Notes: generated by a model from the letters alone, not told the origin. A stretch of 64,000 nt of DNA from G965216255 sp965216255 (GCA_965216255.1 OZ244148.1:1798001-1862000); one strand, 5' to 3'. Shown: positions 27,273 to 37,343, counted from the first letter of the stretch. Translations and numbers: made by a program.

Positions 27273-28442
27273 CTATGCCAACGCTACGCGGACCATTTCC
27301 GCCGCCTCTTCAAACAGGGTCGCCGTTTCAATGATAAGGCCACTGTCTCGCAAAACCCGCTGCCCTTCTTCGGCATTCGTACCCTGAAGACGCACGATAA
27401 GCGGCACACTAATGTCCACGTTGCGTGCGGCATCCACAACGCCCTGCGCCACGCGGTCACAACGTACTATGCCGCCGAAAATATTGACCAGCACGGCCCT
27501 GACGTTGCGATCCTTGAGGAGAATACGAAATCCAGCCTCTACCGTTTCAGCGCTGGCCACCCCTCCCACATCCAGGAAGTTCGCCGGTTCTCCCCCGGCA
27601 AGTTTAATAATATCCATGGTAGCCATTGCTAGCCCCGCGCCGTTGACCATGCACCCCACATTGCCGTCAAGCTTAATGTAGTTGAGATGATGCAGGTCCG
27701 CCTCCACTTCGAGCGGATCTTCCTCATGCAAATCACGAAGCGCCGCCAGATCCGGATGCCGGTACAGGGCGTTATCATCCAGCGTAAGCTTGGAATCAAT
27801 CGCGACCACATTGCTACTTGTGGTTAGTACGAGCGGGTTGATTTCCGCGAGTGTAGCATCGGCCTTGGTATAGGCCGCATATAGGGCGCTAATGAAACGA
27901 ATCGTTTGATTGAAGGCCTTGCCCTTAAGGCCGAGGCCGAACGCTACCTGCCGCACCTGGAAGGGCAATAGACCAGCCCCAGGGTCAACCCAAACCTTGA
28001 TAATTTTTTCGGGCGACACTTCCGCTACCTGCTCTATGTCCACGCCGCCTTCTGTCGAGGCCATGATCACGTGCTGGCTTCGGGAACGGTCGAGCGTGAC
28101 GCCGACGTAGTATTCCTTTGCTATATCGACGGCTCCGGCGACGAGGACCCTCCGAACCAGCTGTCCGTCTGGGCCTGTCTGATGCGTAACCAGTTGCATG
28201 CCAAGCATGGCCGTAGCCGTATCTTTCACTGCACCAACCCCCCGCACAACTTTTACGCCACCGCCCTTGCCACGGCCCCCGGCATGGATTTGCGCCTTCA
28301 CGACAAAGACACTAGTACCGTTCTCTGCCAATTTACGCGCGGCACTTGCCGCTTCCTGTGGCGTTGTTGCCACGATCCCCGGCAGCATGGCTACCCCATA
28401 CTGCTCCAGTATATCCTTGGCCTGGTACTCGTGTACCTTCAT
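27273..28442 (-). CDS. sucC: Succinyl-CoA synthetase (ADP-forming), beta subunit
   Basis: 389 residues from ATG 28442 (MKVHEYQAKDILEQYGV). The frame extends 36 codons upstream, but only this start matches the family. ATP-grasp domain with HAGGRGKGGGVK, EYYVGVTLDRS and EINPLVLT. C-terminal CoA-ligase domain with GCMVNGAGLAMATMDIIKLAGG.PANFLDVGG and NIFGGI.RCD. Catalyses the TCA-cycle step succinyl-CoA to succinate with nucleotide phosphorylation, as a heteromer with SucD, which is not in this window. Divergent from the permease gene at 28530. Confidence 0.95.
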   Translation of the reverse strand: MKVHEYQAKDILEQYGVAMLPGIVATTPQEAASAARKLAENGTSVFVVKAQIHAGGRGKGGGVKVVRGVGAVKDTATAMLGMQLVTHQTGPDGQLVRRVLVAGAVDIAKEYYVGVTLDRSRSQHVIMASTEGGVDIEQVAEVSPEKIIKVWVDPGAGLLPFQVRQVAFGLGLKGKAFNQTIRFISALYAAYTKADATLAEINPLVLTTSSNVVAIDSKLTLDDNALYRHPDLAALRDLHEEDPLEVEADLHHLNYIKLDGNVGCMVNGAGLAMATMDIIKLAGGEPANFLDVGGVASAETVEAGFRILLKDRNVRAVLVNIFGGIVRCDRVAQGVVDAARNVDISVPLIVRLQGTNAEEGQRVLRDSGLIIETATLFEEAAEMVRVALA

Positions 28443-28529
28443 GCTTCCGTCGTTTGCGGATGGTAAGTGATCAACGACGTGAAAGGTACGCCCGATTGGG
28501 CCAACTTGTCCAAGATCCGACGTAAAGAA

Positions 28530-29606
28530 TTGACCATTATTGAACGGCACATCCTGTGGCGCCTCCTGCGTGCCTTTCTCTTTCTGGTTGTCATACTGGT
28601 AACATTTTTTATCCTACTCCACTACATGGAGTATGTGGACGATTTCCTCGACCGGAAGGCTCCCATGCGGGAAATCTACTTTGTCTATTATCCCAGCTAT
28701 GTACCGGAAATAGTACGCCTGATTTCGCCGTTGGCGTTGTTTCTTGCCTGCATCTATGTTACCGGCAAGCTGGCGCAAACGATGCAGTTAACGGCGCTGC
28801 AAACCAGTGGTGTATCTATATATCGACTGCTGATTCCCTACACGGTTCTGGCGATCGCAATGACTGGGATGATGGTATGGTTTAACGGATGGGTCGTACC
28901 TGTAACCAATCAGGTAGTGCTGCAATTCGATAGCCTATACCTCAAAGAAGCTCCGCGCAGAATCGACACCAGTGATATTCATCGCCAAAACAGCCCTGGC
29001 AGCGTGCTTTCCGTGGGCTATTATGACCGCGCTACGGATACCGCGCACCGTGTGGTGCTGCAGCTGTTTGACGACAGCGGGCGGCTGGTAAAGCGCGTAG
29101 ACTGTGAGAAAATGGTCTGGCGGGACTCGCTCTGGCAAATGCCGAATGCCACGATCCGGACATTTCGCGGCGCCGTGGAGTCGAGGCAACAACTCGTTGA
29201 TCACGATACCCTGCTTCAGGTCTTGCCTCGCGATCTGGCACGAACGGAACGCGACGTGGAGTCCATGACCATTCCGGTCGCGAGGAATTACGTCCAGGCG
29301 CTGCGCCGCAGCGGGGCGGGCAGTATTGGCCGCCCCGAGGTAGGTTACTACACCAAGTATTCCTATCCCTTGGCCAATCTGGTCGTGGTGTTCCTGGCTA
29401 TCCCTCTTGCCGTTAGGCGAAGACGGGGTGGACAGGCCCTTCAGATCGGATTTGGACTGCTGCTGGCTTTCGTATACCTGGCCGCGCAAAAGCTCTTGGA
29501 GCCTTTTGGCTATTCCGGAGAAATTGGCCCTAGAATAACTGCGTTTGCACCCCATTTGCTCTTCTTCCTAATCTCTGCGGCCTTGCTGGTGCGGACAAAG
29601 AGATAA
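28530..29606 (+). CDS. LptF/LptG (YjgP/YjgQ) family permease
   Basis: The start is uncertain. ATG 28467 would leave only 24 bp to the divergent sucC start; TTG 28530 (LTIIERHILWRLL) matches the family N-terminus and is preferred. About 358 residues: three N-terminal membrane helices (FLFLVVILVTFFILLHY, LISPLALFLACIYVTG, LLIPYTVLAIAMTGMMV), a periplasmic beta-jellyroll and three C-terminal helices (PLANLVVVFLAIPLAV). The family forms the inner-membrane part of the lipopolysaccharide transporter with LptB. F versus G cannot be decided from sequence. Confidence 0.88.
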   Translation: MTIIERHILWRLLRAFLFLVVILVTFFILLHYMEYVDDFLDRKAPMREIYFVYYPSYVPEIVRLISPLALFLACIYVTGKLAQTMQLTALQTSGVSIYRLLIPYTVLAIAMTGMMVWFNGWVVPVTNQVVLQFDSLYLKEAPRRIDTSDIHRQNSPGSVLSVGYYDRATDTAHRVVLQLFDDSGRLVKRVDCEKMVWRDSLWQMPNATIRTFRGAVESRQQLVDHDTLLQVLPRDLARTERDVESMTIPVARNYVQALRRSGAGSIGRPEVGYYTKYSYPLANLVVVFLAIPLAVRRRRGGQALQIGFGLLLAFVYLAAQKLLEPFGYSGEIGPRITAFAPHLLFFLISAALLVRTKR

Positions 29607-30152
29607 GTCGACGAGTCCACCTACAAATGATCCATCAAGACTGCTTTGTTTTGCCGTGTCAGGCCGAAATACTGACGGACGTGGCAGGCCCTTCAGGCAA
29701 CAACTGGTTGGGCTTCAAGGCATTGCCGCAATGCCTCTTCCGATGCTTGCGGCGCCGCCTCGATTAAACCTTCCTCGATAAGACAGCGCAGAAACGCACG
29801 CTCCGATTCCGTGGACGGAACTACAACCGCAAGCCCTCTGCTGCACTCCGCCACCAACCATTCGCTACATCGCGATAGATCGTCATAATTCTTTCAAGTG
29901 GTTTGCCCGTGGACGCGACAAACTCCCCCTCCGCCCATTCAGTATAGGCGAGGCCCATGCCAGCCAGCCCGCTACTGGCATCAGAGCTGGCGCAGATTGG
30001 GGCCGCATTTATGCCCACGATGCAACGCTAGACCGGGCAAATCGGCGCTCTGGCATTGCAGCCCGGGCGCGCCCGGCGACTGTAGTCTGCCATATGCCCG
30101 CCGCACGTCGGAAGGCCATAATCGGCTGCCACGACTTTCCTGCGCCGTGGTC
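29607..30152. other. Region without a confident gene; possible degraded minus-strand frame
   Basis: A minus-strand reading around 29697-29890 (CSEWLVAECSRGLAVVVPST, AFLRCLIEEGLIEAAP) looks protein-like but has no start. An overlapping frame (29821-30018) has a start but ends inside it. This could be a small frameshifted gene. No family recognised. Confidence 0.25.
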
Positions 30153-30476
30153 TCAAGCCTGACCTACATGCCCGCTGCCAAATCGTATCGCTGGATCTTG
30201 CATGGATCGCTCTTCAATGGTGCCGTGAGAGCGTTCGTAACGCTCTATATTGTCGGCCAGCGCCCTTAGCAGCCGCTTCGCGTGCTGCGGCGTGACAATG
30301 ATCCGGCTCTTTACTCGCGCCGTACGAACGCCGGGCATTACCCGGATAAAGTCAAGAATGAATTCTTCTGGCGAGTGGGCAATCATCACGAGGTTCGCAT
30401 ATTGACCCTCTGCCAAGCTGTCGCTTAGCTCGATGCTGAGCTGGGCCGACTTTTCTTTCTTTTCTGCGTCATCCAT
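30153..30476 (-). CDS. DUF3467 family protein
   Basis: 107 residues from ATG 30476 (MDDAEKKEKSAQLSIELSD); the longer upstream frame is not family-like. Shows AEGQYANLVMIAHSPEEFILDFIRVMPG, RVKSRIIVTPQHAKRLLRALADNIERYE, the DUF3467 pattern. Function unknown; members are small cytosolic proteins common in Bacteroidota and Cyanobacteria. Confidence 0.85.
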   Translation of the reverse strand: MDDAEKKEKSAQLSIELSDSLAEGQYANLVMIAHSPEEFILDFIRVMPGVRTARVKSRIIVTPQHAKRLLRALADNIERYERSHGTIEERSMQDPAIRFGSGHVGQA

Positions 30477-30611
30477 GACCTGAATGCATTGGGTTATTGG
30501 AACTGAAATCCGGCTCTCCAGCACGGAATTGCATAGTACGGATTCTAGTGGAAGAGTTCTGCAGCCGTTTCCGGGACTCTGCGAATATGGCGTCCACCAG
30601 CGCCGCGCAGG

Positions 30612-31598
30612 CTAGAGCAGGTCGTGTTCACGCATCCACTCATCGTTATACGTCTTGCGCAGGTATCGAAATCCCGAGTCGGGCAGAATCACCACTGCAA
30701 TATCGGCCTCCACAAGCGCCTCCCTGTGAGCTCGAAGCCAGGCCAGGCTGCCTGCCATGGCCAAGCCGCTCGACTGCCCCACGAACAGCCCCTCTTCCCG
30801 AGCCAGCCTGCGCGCCATCTGCATCGATTCCCGGTCTGTCACCCGTACGTAGTCGTCAACCAGATCAAAGTCCATGTTTGCGGCAAGGATGTCTTCTCCA
30901 GCCCCTTCTGTGAGATAGGGATAGATTTCATTCTCGTCAAACTCGCGGGTATGGAAGTACTTGTAGTAGGCCGACCCATACGGGTCAATACCTACGATGA
31001 TAATGTCGGGATTCTGCTCTTTGAGGTATCGGGCAACTCCCGAAATCGTGCCTCCCGTACCGGCTCCGGAGACAAGGTGCGTGATGCAGCCCTGTGTCTG
31101 CTCCCATATTTCGGGGCCGAGAGTCCGGTAGTGGGCTTCACGATTGTCTAGATTGTCGTACTGGTTCATGTAGCATGCATTGGGGATCTCCTCGGCGAGG
31201 CGCCGAGCAACACTGTAGTACGAACGAGGGTCGTCCGGGGCCACGTCACCGGGACAGATACGTACTTCCGCGCCAAGCGCGTGCAGCACGTCAATCTTCT
31301 CCTTGCTCTGCTTGGATGTCGTTGTAAATATGCACTTGTATCCCTTGGCAATGGCCACCAGAGCCAGCCCGGCTCCCGTATTTCCACTCGTACCTTCTAC
31401 TATAGTGCCACCCGGGCGCAGGTCACCACGCTTTTCTGCCTCCTCCACCATTACTACTGCGATACGGTCCTTCAGGGAAGCGCCCGGGTTAAAGAGTTCC
31501 GCTTTCGCGAGCACCGTGCAGGGCAGATCTGCTGACAGGCGGTTTATCCGGACCAGAGGCGTTCGGCCAATGGTGCCAAGAACATCCTTTCGCCACAT
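30612..31598 (-). CDS. Cystathionine beta-synthase / cysteine synthase-type PLP enzyme
   Basis: 328 residues from ATG 31598 (MWRKDVLGTIGRTPLVRI); upstream codons in the frame are not conserved. The PLP lysine is in NPGASLKDRIA, the substrate loop is EGTSGNTG and the phosphate loop SGAGTGGTISGVARYLKE. The stretch IVGIDPYGSAYYKYF with YLTEGAGED is more typical of cystathionine beta-synthase than of O-acetylserine sulfhydrylase. No C-terminal CBS regulatory domains are present. Role in transsulfuration or cysteine synthesis. Confidence 0.85.
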   Translation of the reverse strand: MWRKDVLGTIGRTPLVRINRLSADLPCTVLAKAELFNPGASLKDRIAVVMVEEAEKRGDLRPGGTIVEGTSGNTGAGLALVAIAKGYKCIFTTTSKQSKEKIDVLHALGAEVRICPGDVAPDDPRSYYSVARRLAEEIPNACYMNQYDNLDNREAHYRTLGPEIWEQTQGCITHLVSGAGTGGTISGVARYLKEQNPDIIIVGIDPYGSAYYKYFHTREFDENEIYPYLTEGAGEDILAANMDFDLVDDYVRVTDRESMQMARRLAREEGLFVGQSSGLAMAGSLAWLRAHREALVEADIAVVILPDSGFRYLRKTYNDEWMREHDLL

Positions 31599-31818
31599 GA
31601 GCACGTCTGGGGAGTGAAATTCGAAAAAGATGCCCATGCAACGCATAACATGGCATTTTGGTCTAGCCTGCCGCATCAGCCCGCAACACTAGCCGTCAGG
31701 TGCGGGGACGCACAGGTGCTGGACAGATTGGCAGCGAGATTTCTTTGGCGTGGTTTTTGTTCAGATGGGAGTCCAGACGCGATAGACCGAATTTTGCTAG
31801 CTTTACCCTTACAGCAAC

Positions 31819-34314
31819 GTGAACGACAGGATGCACATTTTGATAGATGACAACGGGCCGGAGCAGATTATTCCGCTGCCTACCCCCGAAGAAGAGCAGG
31901 AAATGAGCAGAAGTAGTGTCCCCCGGAGGCTTCCCATCCTCGCGCTGCGCAATACGGTACTTTTCCCTGGAGTAGTCCTTCCCATCACCGTCGGACGAGA
32001 CGCTTCCCTGCAGCTGGTACGCGACGCATTCGCTGGGGACAAGCTCATCGGCGTAGTGGCGCAGCGCAAAAGCAATGTCGAAAACCCCGAACCAGGCGAC
32101 CTCTACGATATCGGCACCGTGGCATCGGTTCTGCGGCTCATCAAGATGCCGGACGGGTCCAAAAGTATAGTGATCCAGGGAAAGCGCCGCTTCAACATAG
32201 TCGAATTTATTCAGCACGAGCCCTACATCCAGGCACATGTGGAGCCCATTTCAGAGAAGATTGACGAGGAGGAGGAGATCCGGCTGAAAGCCCTGATCCG
32301 TTCCATCAAGGAATCCGCGATTGAGATCGTAACCCTGTCACCAAACCTGCCAAGTGAAGCGGCAGAGGCCATACAGCATATAGATTCACCGACATTCCTA
32401 ATCCACTTCATCGCCTCCAATCTTGAAGTCGAAGTAGCGAGTAAGCAGAAGCTGCTGGAGTGCCGCTCGCTGGTAGAACGGGCAAATCTCTTGATGGAGC
32501 ATCTCACGCGAGAGATCCAGGTCCTGGAGGTCTCCGAAGAGATCCGCACCCGGATCAGGAGCGACACCGACGAAAAGCAGCGCGAATACTTCCTGAGGCA
32601 GCAAATGAAAGCGATCCAGGAAGAACTCGGAGAAGGCGACGGGGCCGGCGAAGTAGAGGACCTCCGCAAGCGGGCGGAAGAAAAGGATTTGCCCGAGCAT
32701 GCGGCAACCGCATTGCAGGCAGAATTGAAGAAGCTTGCACGCACCAATCCGGCAGCCTCGGACTATGCCGTCACACGCAATTATGTAGACTGGATACTCG
32801 ACCTGCCTTGGCGCGAGTATTCGGAAGACTCGCTCGACATCGCACACGCGGCCGCAGTGCTAAACGAAGACCATTACGGCCTGGAGCAGGTGAAAAACCG
32901 CATTCTCGAATACCTTGCAGTACTCAAGCTCAAGGGGGACCTCAAAGCCCCGATTATCTGTTTTCATGGGCCGCCAGGAGTGGGCAAGACCAGTCTGGGC
33001 AAGAGCATTGCGCGTGCCGTCGGCCGCAAGTTTGTACGCATGAGCCTGGGCGGAATCCGCGACGAAGCGGAAATCCGGGGACACCGGCGCACGTATGTGG
33101 GAGCCCTGCCGGGACGTATTCTGCAAGGCCTGAAGAAAGCAGGCACGGCCAATCCCGTATTCATGCTGGATGAGGTCGACAAAGTCGGCGCGGACTGGCG
33201 CGGCGACCCTTCGAGCGCCCTGTTAGAAGTACTGGACCCCGAGCAGAATTTCGCCTTCAATGATAATTATCTGGAGCTGGATTATGACCTGTCCAAAATC
33301 CTCTTTATTGCCACAGCCAACTATCTGGAGAGGGTTCCCGATCCGCTGCGGGATCGCATGGAAGTCATTCACATATCCGGCTACACCCAGTATGAAAAAC
33401 TCGCCATAGCCAGGACCTACCTTGTGCCTCGCCAGACGGAACGCAATGGCCTCACGCCCGAGCAATTCGCCGTTTCCGATGACGCCGTAGCACACGTCAT
33501 TGACGCCTATACGCGCGAATCCGGCGTGCGGCAGCTTGAACGTACCATCGGTAGCGTCGCGCGCGGGATAGCAAAAAAGGTGGCCATTGACGAGGCGAAG
33601 ACAGCTTCGATAGATGCCGGCGACTTGGAGGAGTACCTCGGTGCACGCAAGTATTTCAGTGATGTCGCGGAACGCACGGAGGTAGCGGGAGTGGCCACCG
33701 GACTCGCCTGGACACCCACGGGCGGCGACATTCTATTCGTAGAAGCTTCTGTTTCCCGAGGCACGGGCCAGCTTATCCTCACGGGGCAGCTGGGAGACGT
33801 GATGAAGGAGTCGGCACAGGCTGCGCTTTCCTATGTAAAATCCTACGCCGCAGACCTGGACATACCCCTGGACGCTTTCCGGCACTGGGACCTCCATGTC
33901 CATGTCCCGGCAGGAGCCGTGCCCAAAGATGGCCCCTCGGCCGGCGTCGCCTTGCTGACTGCTATCGCCTCCATATACACCCAGCGCCGCGTCCAGCATG
34001 ACTTGGCCATGACCGGCGAGATCACGCTGCGGGGACTCGTTCTGCCCGTTGGCGGAATCAAGGAGAAAGTACTGGCCGCCAAGCGCGCCGGCATTTCACG
34101 CGTCCTCCTGCCGGCCAAGAACGAAAAGGACGTAAAGGAGATTAAGGGCGATGCCCTGAGCGGGATTTCCGTTACCTACATCAGAAGAATGGGAGATATT
34201 CTCGACACAAACCTGGAGGAAACGCCGCTGAGAAACGCCGCCGAAATGTTTACCGTGCCGCAAGCAGTATCGTCCACCTCCACTCAAAGCGACGTCTCCC
34301 CCGCACGACTCTAG
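31819..34314 (+). CDS. lon: ATP-dependent protease Lon
   Basis: 831 residues. N-terminal substrate-binding domain (LPILALRNTVLFPGVVLPITVGR), a coiled middle region, AAA+ module with Walker A GPPGVGKTSLGKS and Walker B VFMLDEVDKVG, sensor residues in IATANYLERVPDPLRDRMEVI, and a C-terminal protease domain with catalytic Ser in PKDGPSAGVALL and Lys in GGIKEKVLAAKRAGI. Starts ATG 31819; Met5 is an alternative. Cytosolic homohexamer degrading misfolded and regulatory proteins. Intact. Confidence 0.96.
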   Translation: MNDRMHILIDDNGPEQIIPLPTPEEEQEMSRSSVPRRLPILALRNTVLFPGVVLPITVGRDASLQLVRDAFAGDKLIGVVAQRKSNVENPEPGDLYDIGTVASVLRLIKMPDGSKSIVIQGKRRFNIVEFIQHEPYIQAHVEPISEKIDEEEEIRLKALIRSIKESAIEIVTLSPNLPSEAAEAIQHIDSPTFLIHFIASNLEVEVASKQKLLECRSLVERANLLMEHLTREIQVLEVSEEIRTRIRSDTDEKQREYFLRQQMKAIQEELGEGDGAGEVEDLRKRAEEKDLPEHAATALQAELKKLARTNPAASDYAVTRNYVDWILDLPWREYSEDSLDIAHAAAVLNEDHYGLEQVKNRILEYLAVLKLKGDLKAPIICFHGPPGVGKTSLGKSIARAVGRKFVRMSLGGIRDEAEIRGHRRTYVGALPGRILQGLKKAGTANPVFMLDEVDKVGADWRGDPSSALLEVLDPEQNFAFNDNYLELDYDLSKILFIATANYLERVPDPLRDRMEVIHISGYTQYEKLAIARTYLVPRQTERNGLTPEQFAVSDDAVAHVIDAYTRESGVRQLERTIGSVARGIAKKVAIDEAKTASIDAGDLEEYLGARKYFSDVAERTEVAGVATGLAWTPTGGDILFVEASVSRGTGQLILTGQLGDVMKESAQAALSYVKSYAADLDIPLDAFRHWDLHVHVPAGAVPKDGPSAGVALLTAIASIYTQRRVQHDLAMTGEITLRGLVLPVGGIKEKVLAAKRAGISRVLLPAKNEKDVKEIKGDALSGISVTYIRRMGDILDTNLEETPLRNAAEMFTVPQAVSSTSTQSDVSPARL

Positions 34315-34317
34315 CCT

Positions 34318-34542
34318 TCAGTCCCGCTCGGCACCTTCCTCGTGAGGGGCCGCGAGGCCTTCCCGAAAAGCACGCTCCGTTTCCTGCGCGACAATCCGCA
34401 CCCTGCTGAGGGTCCGGCGCACTGCGCGGGACGTAAACCCTGCCGCCGTGCCAGCCAGAAACACTGCGCGCCCCAGCGAATTGAGATGCTCGTATTCTAC
34501 CAGGCGGCGCTCTTCACCTTCCGGTACGCCGTCGTTAGACAT
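34318..34542 (-). CDS. Small uncharacterised protein, translationally coupled downstream partner
   Basis: 74 residues from ATG 34542 (MSNDGVPEGEERRLVEYEH); a weakly hydrophobic segment LGRAVFLAGTAAGFTSRAV could be a membrane-proximal helix, followed by a basic helix. The ATG overlaps the end of the upstream gene by 8 bp (GATGTCTAA), indicating coupling. No family recognised. Confidence 0.6.
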   Translation of the reverse strand: MSNDGVPEGEERRLVEYEHLNSLGRAVFLAGTAAGFTSRAVRRTLSRVRIVAQETERAFREGLAAPHEEGAERD

Positions 34543-34747
34543 CTTCGGACTCCGCACTTTGTTCGCTGGGCGCGAAAATAGAGTCAATCTCCTCCTGCAT
34601 CGTGCGCGCGACGTTTTCCATGCCGTCGGCCAGCGTACCTACAGATTCCCGAACCAGGAACGCGACCTTGTCCGGGAACTCCAGGCTCCCGAAAGCCTCG
34701 CGCGCCCGCTCATACGCCGCTTCGCGGGGATCCTCTTGGGCTGTCAA
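34535..34747 (-). CDS. Small uncharacterised acidic/coiled protein
   Basis: 70 residues from TTG 34747 (LTAQEDPREAAYERAREAF). The start is chosen because AGGAGG lies eight bases upstream, one of the few strong Shine-Dalgarno sites in the window. It contains VAFLVRESVGTLADGMENVARTMQEEIDSIF, an amphipathic helix. Overlaps the next gene by 8 bp. Divergent from rsgA. Function unknown. Confidence 0.6.
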   Translation of the reverse strand: MTAQEDPREAAYERAREAFGSLEFPDKVAFLVRESVGTLADGMENVARTMQEEIDSIFAPSEQSAESEDV

Positions 34748-34861
34748 TGCGTCTCCTCCTGCATGACTGGTGAGTAGCAACCGTGCCGCACATGTTTGAA
34801 TGCGGCAGCATTCTGAAACCACACTTCATGCATACGCAGTCTCTGGATCCCTGTTTCGTCA

Positions 34862-35830
34862 GTGCGGATGCCGACTGAGCAGCAAGCATTTTCCATGGCT
34901 GCCGGCATGGTGCTCCGGTCAACGGGGAGCTGGGTCGATGTTAAGGTTGGAGACCGCGTAATTCGTTCACGGGTACGCGGCCGCTTCCGCCTGGCCGATC
35001 GGCGACTGACCAACCCCGTCGCCGTAGGCGATTCCGTATCGCTGCGTATCCATGCCGACGAAACAGGCCTGATTACCGAGGTACACGAGCGCCGCAATTA
35101 TTTGAGCCGCCGCGCTGCCGGTCGCCGTGTAGGTCAGGAACAGGTACTGGTCTCCAACATCGACACTATATGGATTGTGCAGGCAGCCAGGCTGCCGCGC
35201 CCCAACAGCGGCCTAATAGACCGGGTACTCGTCACGGCGGAAGCACAGGAGATACAGGCCGGCATCGTGTTCAACAAGATGGACCTCGCCGCAGGGGATC
35301 CAGCCGTGCGCGTCAGCAACCTGGTCGACCTGTATGCCGGTCTGGGCTACGAGGTTCTACTGACAAGCGCCGTTACGGGAAAAGGAGTGGACGCCTTCCG
35401 TAAGGCCCTGTCCGGTCGGTCAAGCGCCGTCACCGGTCCATCTGGAGTGGGGAAGTCTACGTTGCTCAACCAGGCAGAGCCCGGGCTGGACCTGCGCGAG
35501 GGTGCCGTTAGCCTAAAGACCCGCAAGGGGCGCCACACCACGGCGCACGCAGCCCTCATACCACTCTCCGCTGGCGGTTTTGTGATCGATACACCGGGCA
35601 TTCGCGAATTCGGTGTAGTGTCCCAGGAACCGTGGGAATTGTCCCACTATTTCCCCGAGCTCCGGCGATACGTACCGTCGTGCCAGTACCCACGCTGCAC
35701 GCACGACCACGAGCCCGGATGCGCCGTCAAGGATGCCGTCGCACAGCGGACTGTCAGCACCGAGCGCTACCGGAGCTACCTTAACATTCTGCAATCCATC
35801 CGCGAGGGCGACGCGGATGTGGGCCGGTAA
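34862..35830 (+). CDS. rsgA: Small ribosomal subunit biogenesis GTPase RsgA
   Basis: 322 residues. N-terminal OB-fold, then a circularly permuted GTPase: G4 NKMD, G1 GPSGVGKSTLLN, G2-like RKGRHTT, G3 DTPGIREFG, and a C-terminal zinc site of the CxxxxCxHxxEPGC type (CQYPRCTHDHEPGC). Matures the 30S subunit. ATG 34862 is used; internal Met codons in the first 16 residues are alternatives. Confidence 0.95.
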   Translation: MRMPTEQQAFSMAAGMVLRSTGSWVDVKVGDRVIRSRVRGRFRLADRRLTNPVAVGDSVSLRIHADETGLITEVHERRNYLSRRAAGRRVGQEQVLVSNIDTIWIVQAARLPRPNSGLIDRVLVTAEAQEIQAGIVFNKMDLAAGDPAVRVSNLVDLYAGLGYEVLLTSAVTGKGVDAFRKALSGRSSAVTGPSGVGKSTLLNQAEPGLDLREGAVSLKTRKGRHTTAHAALIPLSAGGFVIDTPGIREFGVVSQEPWELSHYFPELRRYVPSCQYPRCTHDHEPGCAVKDAVAQRTVSTERYRSYLNILQSIREGDADVGR

Positions 35831-35835
35831 TACCC

Positions 35836-37308
35836 ATGAGCCTTCGACTTGTGATACCTACTATGGGCAGTGTACTTCTGGCGCTGCTTGCCGGGCAATG
35901 TACCGGTGCATCCGCACAGGTAAGCCGTCTCACAGCGGGTCCGTCGTTTGGCAGCTCCGTAGACATGGAGAACAACCTTCTGGTCGTGGGCGCGCCGTCT
36001 GAAGACCTGGGAGCCGGCGCCGTATATGTCTATGTGCACCACCCTGCCTCGGGCTGGCAGCAGGAGGCGCGCCTGGCGAGCGCGGACCGCAAGCTCGGCG
36101 ATGCGTTTGGCGCGGATGTCGACCTTAGCGGTCACTATCTGCTTGTAGGCGCACCGGGCGGTGGAGACGAGGGCGGACTAGACGCAGGTGCGGCCTACGT
36201 TTTTCGGCGGTCGCCGTTATGGCAGCAGGAAGCACGCCTCACAGACCCGGGGGCTTCCCTTGAATCCCGATTCGGACACGCCGTTGCGCTGCATGGGATA
36301 CATGCCCTTGTCGGCGCTCCCTTTGACGGCGACCGAGGCGCGGATGCAGGGGCCGTACAAACGTTTACATTTGGCGGCGGCGTAACTTGGCACTACCGGC
36401 AGCAACTCACGGCGGACAGAGCCGCGGCCGGAGACCAATTCGGTCTTGCCGTTTCGCTGGATGCAGAGCATGCCGTCGTAGGCGCACCTGGAGCGAATGA
36501 GGCACGTGGCAGCGATGCCGGTCTCGCCTTTGTGTATCAGCGCAGCGCCGGATCGGACTGGAATCTACAGGCTGTCCTGACAGCCGGGAATGCCAGCGCA
36601 TCCAGTCACTTCGGGGCGGCCGTTGTGGTCTTGCGGTACCAGTCGCTGACGCAGTTGATTGTCGGAGCACCAAATGCGGGCGGGGGCACCGCTTACCTGT
36701 TTTCGCCCGTGGACGAGCTTTGGACGGAGTCGTTTCGGTACCGGGCAGCAGAGTCGGGCGCAGGTACCGCCGTCGCCCTATATGAGACCACGGCTCTGGT
36801 CGGGGCACCGGGCATTGAACGGGCCCTCATACTGTCTACGGAGGAGCAGGCGGGGTTTCGTCCCGCTGGTGAACTCGAGGCCCCGGCGCAGCAGACGGGA
36901 GCGTGTTACGGTTGCGCTTTAGGCCTCACCGAAGATTATTTCGCGATCGGCGCACCGGCCACAGACAATGCCGTTCGCGGTCAAGGCACCGTTTATCTCT
37001 TCGACCGTTCGGCCACGGAAATGTCCGTGCCTCTGCGCGTGGAGACCGGTGGAGCCACCCTCACCAACTATCCGAATCCGTTCCGGACCTCTACCACCAT
37101 TTCCGTATCTCCCAAGACAAACGGGCACCTTCGCCTGGAAATCTTCGACGTAGCGGGCCGCTCCGTAGCCTTGTTGCTCGATAGCCCGGTGCAACGGGGA
37201 ACGCGTAGCATCGGCTGGATGCCCGTAGGGCTGCCTGGCGGCGTCTACTTCGCCGTCGCAATGGGCGCCGGCCGCACTAGCGTGCATCCATTGGCGCTCG
37301 TTCACTAA
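35836..37308 (+). CDS. Secreted FG-GAP-repeat protein with NYPNPF sorting domain
   Basis: 490 residues: signal peptide (LVIPTMGSVLLALLAGQCTGASA), then about seven repeats of the FGxxVxxxxxxLLVGAPxxxxxGAVYVY kind (integrin-like beta-propeller), then a C-terminal NYPNPFRTSTTISVS...LEIFDVAGRSV...GVYFAVAMGA domain typical of type IX-secreted proteins. Starts 5 bp after rsgA stops. Probably an exported surface protein; ligand unknown. Confidence 0.88.
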   Translation: MSLRLVIPTMGSVLLALLAGQCTGASAQVSRLTAGPSFGSSVDMENNLLVVGAPSEDLGAGAVYVYVHHPASGWQQEARLASADRKLGDAFGADVDLSGHYLLVGAPGGGDEGGLDAGAAYVFRRSPLWQQEARLTDPGASLESRFGHAVALHGIHALVGAPFDGDRGADAGAVQTFTFGGGVTWHYRQQLTADRAAAGDQFGLAVSLDAEHAVVGAPGANEARGSDAGLAFVYQRSAGSDWNLQAVLTAGNASASSHFGAAVVVLRYQSLTQLIVGAPNAGGGTAYLFSPVDELWTESFRYRAAESGAGTAVALYETTALVGAPGIERALILSTEEQAGFRPAGELEAPAQQTGACYGCALGLTEDYFAIGAPATDNAVRGQGTVYLFDRSATEMSVPLRVETGGATLTNYPNPFRTSTTISVSPKTNGHLRLEIFDVAGRSVALLLDSPVQRGTRSIGWMPVGLPGGVYFAVAMGAGRTSVHPLALVH

Positions 37309-37343
37309 GGGCCGCATTTGGCCTGATGCGCGCAAAGCACCGG

